Made by a program: the position numbers and the translations under genes. Under the pieces are notes generated by a model. It made no database searches. It saw only the letters and a program-made list of their open reading frames with translations, and was not told where the DNA came from. This document shows, one piece after another, positions 56,001-64,000 of a stretch of 64,000 nucleotides of DNA (positions within the stretch are counted from its first letter, which is position 1; each line of letters opens with the position of its first letter). Source of the DNA: Earliella scabrosa (lineage: Eukaryota; Basidiomycota; Agaricomycetes; Polyporales; Polyporaceae); contig JABYQQ010000009.1 in the NCBI GenBank assembly GCA_022605405.1, positions 1,906,192-1,970,191 on the forward strand. The letters are read 5' to 3'.

Positions 56001-59000
56001 GGACGAGTTGAAGCGTTTCGTCAACGTGTTAGGGACGAGGGTCAGAGTGTTAGTGTGCGACGTTAGAGTGCTGGGTTAACGTGTCGAGTTGAAGTGTTAG
56101 GGACGACGGTTGGAGTGTTACGGGTTGAAGTGTTGGGTAAACGAGTTAGAGGGCGAGGGCTAGAGCGTTGGGTTGGAGCGTTAGTGTCCGAGGGTTGAAG
56201 CGTTAAGTTGACGTGCTAGGGACGAGTTGAAGCGTTTCGTCAACGTGTTAGGGACGAGGGTCAGAGTGTTAGTGTGCGACGTTAGAGTGCTGGGTTAACG
56301 TGTCGAGTTGAAGTGTTAGGGACGACGGTTGGAGTGTTACGGGTTGAAGTGTTGGGTAAACGAGTTAGAGGGCGAGGGCTAGAGCGTTGGGTTGGAGCGT
56401 TAGTGTCCGAGGGTTGAAGCGTTAAGTTGACGTGCTAGGGACGAGTTGAAGCGTTTCGTCAACGTGTTAGGGACGAGGGTCAGAGTGTTAGTGTGCGACG
56501 TTAGAGTGCTGGGTTAACGTGTCGAGTTGAAGTGTTAGGGACGACGGTTGGAGTGTTACGGGTTGAAGTGTTGGGTAAACGAGTTAGAGGGCGAGGGCTA
56601 GAGCGTTGGGTTGGAGCGTTAGTGTCCGAGGGTTGAAGCGTTAAGTTGACGTGCTAGGGACGAGTTGAAGCGTTTCGTCAACGTGTTAGGGACGAGGGTC
56701 AGAGTGTTAGTGTGCGACGTTAGAGTGCTGGGTTAACGTGTCGAGTTGAAGTGTTAGGGACGACGGTTGGAGTGTTACGGGTTGAAGTGTTGGGTAAACG
56801 AGTTAGAGGGCGAGGGCTAGAGCGTTGGGTTGGAGCGTTAGTGTCCGAGGGTTGAAGCGTTAAGTTGACGTGCTAGGGACGAGTTGAAGCGTTTCGTCAA
56901 CGTGTTAGGGACGAGGGTCAGAGTGTTAGTGTGCGACGTTAGAGTGCTGGGTTAACGTGTCGAGTTGAAGTGTTAGGGACGACGGTTGGAGTGTTACGGG
57001 TTGAAGTGTTGGGTAAACGAGTTAGAGGGCGAGGGCTAGAGCGTTGGGTTGGAGCGTTAGTGTCCGAGGGTTGAAGCGTTAAGTTGACGTGCTAGGGACG
57101 AGTTGAAGCGTTTCGTCAACGTGTTAGGGACGAGGGTCAGAGTGTTAGTGTGCGACGTTAGAGTGCTGGGTTAACGTGTCGAGTTGAAGTGTTAGGGACG
57201 ACGGTTGGAGTGTTACGGGTTGAAGTGTTGGGTAAACGAGTTAGAGGGCGAGGGCTAGAGCGTTGGGTTGGAGCGTTAGTGTCCGAGGGTTGAAGCGTTA
57301 AGTTGACGTGCTAGGGACGAGTTGAAGCGTTTCGTCAACGTGTTAGGGACGAGGGTCAGAGTGTTAGTGTGCGACGTTAGAGTGCTGGGTTAACGTGTCG
57401 AGTTGAAGTGTTAGGGACGACGGTTGGAGTGTTACGGGTTGAAGTGTTGGGTAAACGAGTTAGAGGGCGAGGGCTAGAGCGTTGGGTTGGAGCGTTAGTG
57501 TCCGAGGGTTGAAGCGTTAAGTTGACGTGCTAGGGACGAGTTGAAGCGTTTCGTCAACGTGTTAGGGACGAGGGTCAGAGTGTTAGTGTGCGACGTTAGA
57601 GTGCTGGGTTAACGTGTCGAGTTGAAGTGTTAGGGACGACGGTTGGAGTGTTACGGGTTGAAGTGTTGGGTAAACGAGTTAGAGGGCGAGGGCTAGAGCG
57701 TTGGGTTGGAGCGTTAGTGTCCGAGGGTTGAAGCGTTAAGTTGACGTGCTAGGGACGAGTTGAAGCGTTTCGTCAACGTGTTAGGGACGAGGGTCAGAGT
57801 GTTAGTGTGCGACGTTAGAGTGCTGGGTTAACGTGTCGAGTTGAAGTGTTAGGGACGACGGTTGGAGTGTTACGGGTTGAAGTGTTGGGTAAACGAGTTA
57901 GAGGGCGAGGGCTAGAGCGTTGGGTTGGAGCGTTAGTGTCCGAGGGTTGAAGCGTTAAGTTGACGTGCTAGGGACGAGTTGAAGCGTTTCGTCAACGTGT
58001 TAGGGACGAGGGTCAGAGTGTTAGTGTGCGACGTTAGAGTGCTGGGTTAACGTGTCGAGTTGAAGTGTTAGGGACGACGGTTGGAGTGTTACGGGTTGAA
58101 GTGTTGGGTAAACGAGTTAGAGGGCGAGGGCTAGAGCGTTGGGTTGGAGCGTTAGTGTCCGAGGGTTGAAGCGTTAAGTTGACGTGCTAGGGACGAGTTG
58201 AAGCGTTTCGTCAACGTGTTAGGGACGAGGGTCAGAGTGTTAGTGTGCGACGTTAGAGTGCTGGGTTAACGTGTCGAGTTGAAGTGTTAGGGACGACGGT
58301 TGGAGTGTTACGGGTTGAAGTGTTGGGTAAACGAGTTAGAGGGCGAGGGCTAGAGCGTTGGGTTGGAGCGTTAGTGTCCGAGGGTTGAAGCGTTAAGTTG
58401 ACGTGCTAGGGACGAGTTGAAGCGTTTCGTCAACGTGTTAGGGACGAGGGTCAGAGTGTTAGTGTGCGACGTTAGAGTGCTGGGTTAACGTGTCGAGTTG
58501 AAGTGTTAGGGACGACGGTTGGAGTGTTACGGGTTGAAGTGTTGGGTAAACGAGTTAGAGGGCGAGGGCTAGAGCGTTGGGTTGGAGCGTTAGTGTCCGA
58601 GGGTTGAAGCGTTAAGTTGACGTGCTAGGGACGAGTTGAAGCGTTTCGTCAACGTGTTAGGGACGAGGGTCAGAGTGTTAGTGTGCGACGTTAGAGTGCT
58701 GGGTTAACGTGTCGAGTTGAAGTGTTAGGGACGACGGTTGGAGTGTTACGGGTTGAAGTGTTGGGTAAACGAGTTAGAGGGCGAGGGCTAGAGCGTTGGG
58801 TTGGAGCGTTAGTGTCCGAGGGTTGAAGCGTTAAGTTGACGTGCTAGGGACGAGTTGAAGCGTTTCGTCAACGTGTTAGGGACGAGGGTCAGAGTGTTAG
58901 TGTGCGACGTTAGAGTGCTGGGTTAACGTGTCGAGTTGAAGTGTTAGGGACGACGGTTGGAGTGTTACGGGTTGAAGTGTTGGGTAAACGAGTTAGAGGG

Positions 59001-62000
59001 CGAGGGCTAGAGCGTTGGGTTGGAGCGTTAGTGTCCGAGGGTTGAAGCGTTAAGTTGACGTGCTAGGGACGAGTTGAAGCGTTTCGTCAACGTGTTAGGG
59101 ACGAGGGTCAGAGTGTTAGTGTGCGACGTTAGAGTGCTGGGTTAACGTGTCGAGTTGAAGTGTTAGGGACGACGGTTGGAGTGTTACGGGTTGAAGTGTT
59201 GGGTAAACGAGTTAGAGGGCGAGGGCTAGAGCGTTGGGTTGGAGCGTTAGTGTCCGAGGGTTGAAGCGTTAAGTTGACGTGCTAGGGACGAGTTGAAGCG
59301 TTTCGTCAACGTGTTAGGGACGAGGGTCAGAGTGTTAGTGTGCGACGTTAGAGTGCTGGGTTAACGTGTCGAGTTGAAGTGTTAGGGACGACGGTTGGAG
59401 TGTTACGGGTTGAAGTGTTGGGTAAACGAGTTAGAGGGCGAGGGCTAGAGCGTTGGGTTGGAGCGTTAGTGTCCGAGGGTTGAAGCGTTAAGTTGACGTG
59501 CTAGGGACGAGTTGAAGCGTTTCGTCAACGTGTTAGGGACGAGGGTCAGAGTGTTAGTGTGCGACGTTAGAGTGCTGGGTTAACGTGTCGAGTTGAAGTG
59601 TTAGGGACGACGGTTGGAGTGTTACGGGTTGAAGTGTTGGGTAAACGAGTTAGAGGGCGAGGGCTAGAGCGTTGGGTTGGAGCGTTAGTGTCCGAGGGTT
59701 GAAGCGTTAAGTTGACGTGCTAGGGACGAGTTGAAGCGTTTCGTCAACGTGTTAGGGACGAGGGTCAGAGTGTTAGTGTGCGACGTTAGAGTGCTGGGTT
59801 AACGTGTCGAGTTGAAGTGTTAGGGACGACGGTTGGAGTGTTACGGGTTGAAGTGTTGGGTAAACGAGTTAGAGGGCGAGGGCTAGAGCGTTGGGTTGGA
59901 GCGTTAGTGTCCGAGGGTTGAAGCGTTAAGTTGACGTGCTAGGGACGAGTTGAAGCGTTTCGTCAACGTGTTAGGGACGAGGGTCAGAGTGTTAGTGTGC
60001 GACGTTAGAGTGCTGGGTTAACGTGTCGAGTTGAAGTGTTAGGGACGACGGTTGGAGTGTTACGGGTTGAAGTGTTGGGTAAACGAGTTAGAGGGCGAGG
60101 GCTAGAGCGTTGGGTTGGAGCGTTAGTGTCCGAGGGTTGAAGCGTTAAGTTGACGTGCTAGGGACGAGTTGAAGCGTTTCGTCAACGTGTTAGGGACGAG
60201 GGTCAGAGTGTTAGTGTGCGACGTTAGAGTGCTGGGTTAACGTGTCGAGTTGAAGTGTTAGGGACGACGGTTGGAGTGTTACGGGTTGAAGTGTTGGGTA
60301 AACGAGTTAGAGGGCGAGGGCTAGAGCGTTGGGTTGGAGCGTTAGTGTCCGAGGGTTGAAGCGTTAAGTTGACGTGCTAGGGACGAGTTGAAGCGTTTCG
60401 TCAACGTGTTAGGGACGAGGGTCAGAGTGTTAGTGTGCGACGTTAGAGTGCTGGGTTAACGTGTCGAGTTGAAGTGTTAGGGACGACGGTTTGGAGTGTT
60501 ACGGGTTGAAGTGTTGGGTAAACGAGTTAGAGGGCGAGGGCTAGAGCGTTGGGTTGGAGCGTTAGTGTCCGAGGGTTGAAGCGTTAAGTTGACGTGCTAG
60601 GGACGAGTTGAAGCGTTTCGTCAACGTGTTAGGGACGAGGGTCAGAGTGTTAGTGTGCGACGTTAGAGTGCTGGGTTAACGTGTCGAGTTGAAGTGTTAG
60701 GGACGACGGTTGGAGTGTTACGGGTTGAAGTGTTGGGTAAACGAGTTAGAGGGCGAGGGCTAGAGCGTTGGGTTGGAGCGTTAGTGTCCGAGGGTTGAAG
60801 CGTTAAGTTGACGTGCTAGGGACGAGTTGAAGCGTTTCGTCAACGTGTTAGGGACGAGGGTCAGAGTGTTAGTGTGCGACGTTAGAGTGCTGGGTTAACG
60901 TGTCGAGTTGAAGTGTTAGGGACGACGGTTGGAGTGTTACGGGTTGAAGTGTTGGGTAAACGAGTTAGAGGGCGAGGGCTAGAGCGTTGGGTTGGAGCGT
61001 TAGTGTCCGAGGGTTGAAGCGTTAAGTTGACGTGCTAGGGACGAGTTGAAGCGTTTCGTCAACGTGTTAGGGACGAGGGTCAGAGTGTTAGTGTGCGACG
61101 TTAGAGTGCTGGGTTAACGTGTCGAGTTGAAGTGTTAGGGACGACGGTTGGAGTGTTACGGGTTGAAGTGTTGGGGTAAACGAGTTAGAGGGCGAGGGCT
61201 AGAGCGTTGGGTTGGAGCGTTAGTGTCCGAGGGTTGAAGCGGTTAAGTTGACGTGCTAGGGACGAGTTGAAGCGTTTCGTCAACGTGTTAGGGACGAGGG
61301 TCAGAGTGTTAGTGTGCGACGTTAGAGTGCTGGGTTAACGTGTCGAGTTGAAGTGTTAGGGACGACGGTTGGAGTGTTACGGGTTGAAGTGTTGGGTAAA
61401 CGAGTTAGAGGGCGAGGGCTAGAGCGTTGGGTTGGAGCGTTAGTGTCCGAGGGTTGAAGCGTTAAGTTGACGTGCTAGGGACGAGTTGAAGCGTTTCGTC
61501 AACGTGTTAGGGACGAGGGTCAGAGTGTTAGTGTGCGACGTTAGAGTGCTGGGTTAACGTGTCGAGTTGAAGTGTTAGGGACGACGGTTGGAGTGTTACG
61601 GGTTGAAGTGTTGGGTAAACGAGTTAGAGGGCGAGGGCTAGAGCGTTGGGTTGGAGCGTTAGTGTCCGAGGGTTGAAGCGTTAAGTTGACGTGCTAGGGA
61701 CGAGTTGAAGCGTTTCGTCAACGTGTTAGGGACGAGGGTCAGAGTGTTAGTGTGCGACGTTAGAGTGCTGGGTTAACGTGTCGAGTTGAAGTGTTAGGGA
61801 CGACGGTTGGAGTGTTACGGGTTGAAGTGTTGGGTAAACGAGTTAGAGGGCGAGGGCTAGAGCGTTGGGTTGGAGCGTTAGTGTCCGAGGGTTGAAGCGT
61901 TAAGTTGACGTGCTAGGGACGAGTTGAAGCGTTTCGTCAACGTGTTAGGGACGAGGGTCAGAGTGTTAGTGTGCGACGTTAGAGTGCTGGGTTAACGTGT

Positions 62001-64000
62001 CGAGTTGAAGTGTTAGGGACGACGGTTGGAGTGTTACGGGTTGAAGTGTTGGGTAAACGAGTTAGAGGGCGAGGGCTAGAGCGTTGGGTTGGAGCGTTAG
62101 TGTCCGAGGGTTGAAGCGTTAAGTTGACGTGCTAGGGACGAGTTGAAGCGTTTCGTCAACGTGTTAGGGACGAGGGTCAGAGTGTTAGTGTGCGACGTTA
62201 GAGTGCTGGGTTAACGTGTCGAGTTGAAGTGTTAGGGACGACGGTTGGAGTGTTACGGGGTTGAAGTGTTGGGTAAACGAGTTAGAGGGCGAGGGCTAGA
62301 GCGTTGGGTTGGAGCGTTAGTGTCCGAGGGTTGAAGCGTTAAGTTGACGTGCTAGGGACGAGTTGAAGCGTTTCGTCAACGTGTTTAGGGACGAGGGTCA
62401 GAGTGTTAGTGTGCGACGTTAGAGTGCTGGGTTAACGTGTCGAGTTGAAGTGTTAGGGACGACGGTTGGAGTGTTACGGGTTGAAGTGTTGGGAAACGAG
62501 TTAGAGGGCGAGGGCTTAGAGCGTTGGGTTGGAGCGTTAGTGTCCGAGGGTTGAAGCGTTAAGTTGACGTGCTAGGGACGAGTTGAAGCGTTTCGTCAAC
62601 GTGTTAGGGACGAGGGTCAGAGTGTTAGTGTGCGACGTTAGAGTGCTGGGTTAACGTGTCGAGTTGAAGTGTTAGGGACGACGGTTGGAGTGTTACGGGT
62701 TGAAGTGTTGGGTAAACGAGTTAGAGGGCGAGGCTTAGAGCGTTGGGTTGGAGCGTTAGTGTCGAGGGTTGAAGCGTTAAGTTGACGTGCTAGGGACGAG
62801 TTGAAGCGTTTCGTCAACGTGTTAGGGACGAGGGTCAGAGTGTTAGTGTGCGACGTTAGAGTGCTGGGTTAACGTGTCGAGTTGAAGTGTTAGGGACGAC
62901 GGTTGGAGTGTTACGGGTTGAAGTGTTGGGTAAACGAGTTAGAGGGCGAGGGCTAGAGCGTTGGGTTGGAGCGTTAGTGTCCGAGGGTTTGAAGCGTTAA
63001 GTTGACGTGCTAGGGACGAGTTGAAGCGTTTCGTCAACGTGTAGGGACGAGGGTCAGAGTGTTAGTGTGCGACGTTAGAGTGCTGGGTTAACGTGTCGAG
63101 TTGAAGTGTTAGGGACGACGGTTGGAGTGTTACGGGTTGAAGTGTTGGGTAAACGAGTTAGAGGGCGAGGGCTTAGAGCGTTGGGTTGGAGCGTTAGTGT
63201 CCGAGGGTTTGAAGCGTTAAGTTGACGTGCTAGGGACGAGTTGAAGCGGTTTAGGCAACGTGTTAGGAAGAGGGTCAGAGTGTTAGTGTGCGACCGTAGA
63301 GTGCTGGGTTAATAAGTGTAGAGTTGAAGTGTTAGGGACGACGGTGGGAGTGGTACGGGTTGATTGAAGTGTTGGTAAACGAGTTAGAGGGCGAGGCTGT
63401 AGAGCGTTGGGTTGGAGCGTTAGTGTCCGAGGGTTTGATAGCGTAGGTGACGTGCTAGGGACGAGTTGAACGTTTCGTCAACGTGGTTAGGGACGAGGGT
63501 CAGAGTGTTAGTGTGCGACGTTAGAGTGCGGGTTACGTGTCGAGTTGAGGTGTTAGGGACGACGGTGGACGTGTTACGGGTTGAAGTAGTGTGGGTGTAA
63601 ACGAGTGTTAGAGGAGAGGGCGTAGAGCGTTGGGTTGGCAGCGTAGGTGTCCGAGGCGTCTGAAGCGTAAAGTTGACGTGCTAGGGACGAGTTGAAGCGT
63701 TTCGTCAACGTGTTAGGGACGAGGGTCAGAGGTGTAGTGTGCGACGTTGAGAGTGCTGGGTTAACGTGTCGAGTTGAAGTGTTAGGACGACGGTTGGAGT
63801 GTTACGGGTTGAAGTGTTGGGTAAACGAGAGGGCGAGGGCCTAGAGCGTTGGGTTGGAGCGTTAGTGTCCGAGGTGTTGAAGCGTTAAGTTGACGTGCTA
63901 GGGACGAGTTGAAGCGTTTCGTCAACGTGTTAGGGACGAGGGTCGAGTGTTAGTGTGCGACGTTAGAGTGCTGGGTTAACGTGTCGAGTTGAAGTGTTAG
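44051..64000. repeat. 219-bp head-to-tail satellite array, about 91 copies, reaching the window edge
   Basis: The landmark CGGTTGG occurs at 44062, 44281, 44500, 44719 and so on, giving a period of 219 bp. At 60487 it is still exactly on register (74 periods from 44281), so there is no net indel in about 16 kb. By eye the units up to there look identical. One unit contains 91 G, 25 C, 58 T and 45 A, so the plus strand is G-rich with strong skew. TTAGGG occurs twice per unit and a CTAGGG once. GTTGACG and CGTCAAC form a 7-bp inverted repeat with a 24-nt loop. The period is divisible by 3, yet every frame contains stops, so it codes for nothing. From 60,490 on, indels appear and become frequent at 62,250-63,660. 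Confidence 0.97.
60487..64000. repeat. Disturbed right part of the satellite array
   Basis: The first deviation is an extra T at 60490-60492 (CGGTTTGG). Extra G occurs near 61174 and 61241. Indels then cluster: near 62258, 62385, 62492, 62515, 62734, 62763, 62988, 63043 and 63173, with dense changes between 63249 and 63660. The last 300 bp are nearly regular again. Most changes are single-base gains or losses in short homopolymer runs. Confidence 0.85.

Noticed and set aside
44051..64000. CRISPR array
   Set aside because: There are no unique spacers between repeats; the 219-bp units follow each other directly, and the genome is fungal.
44051..64000. A giant repetitive protein gene, since 219 is divisible by three
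   Set aside because: Every frame of the unit contains stop codons on both strands, so no long frame crosses even two units.

Overview
The window reads as nuclear DNA of a filamentous basidiomycete, most likely a polypore-like Agaricomycete. Genes sit on both strands without operons. They are split by many introns, mostly 50-80 nt and almost all GT-AG. Coding DNA is GC-rich, and the best-recognised products (MnSOD, HECT ligase, eIF3e, MPDU1, HRI1, A1 aspartic peptidase, mitochondrial D-lactate dehydrogenase) are typical fungal housekeeping proteins. All exon joins were worked out by eye from splice signals and reading frame; no database search was possible.

Layout. 1-3535: the edge of an unknown proline-rich gene, a decayed partial copy of the last exons of a Mit_KHE1-like gene, then that gene itself (-). 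3536-9484: secreted aspartic peptidase (+), a small Gly-rich acidic protein (+) and a phytanoyl-CoA dioxygenase-like protein (+). 10628-14686: an isoprenylcysteine methyltransferase-like membrane enzyme (-) and a macro-domain-like protein (-) whose two exons are about 1.87 kb apart. 14687-19398 is a gene-poor stretch with one strong imperfect hairpin. 19399-28527 (all -): a one-TM orphan, HRI1, two tandem paralogous four-TM proteins with identical intron positions, and D-lactate dehydrogenase copy 1. 29323-35881: a six-TM protein (-), divergent from a Hul5/UBE3C-type HECT E3 ligase (+), followed by mitochondrial MnSOD (+). 36403-38989: D-lactate dehydrogenase copy 2 (+), in inverted orientation to copy 1. 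39115-41994: MPDU1 (-), divergent from eIF3e (+). 43131-43894: a short homeodomain-like protein (-).

From about 44,050 to the end of the window (about 20 kb, 31% of it) there is nothing but a head-to-tail satellite with a 219-bp unit, about 91 copies. The register is exact for the first 74 periods and the right end is progressively disturbed by indels. The unit has strong G-over-C skew, is itself built from about 13 degenerate pieces of 7-22 bp, and contains TTAGGG twice. This array, the conserved D-lactate dehydrogenase pair and the tandem four-TM pair are the most distinctive parts of the window. The genes do not form one pathway. The recurring mitochondrial theme (Mit_KHE1-like protein, two D-lactate dehydrogenases, MnSOD) may be chance.
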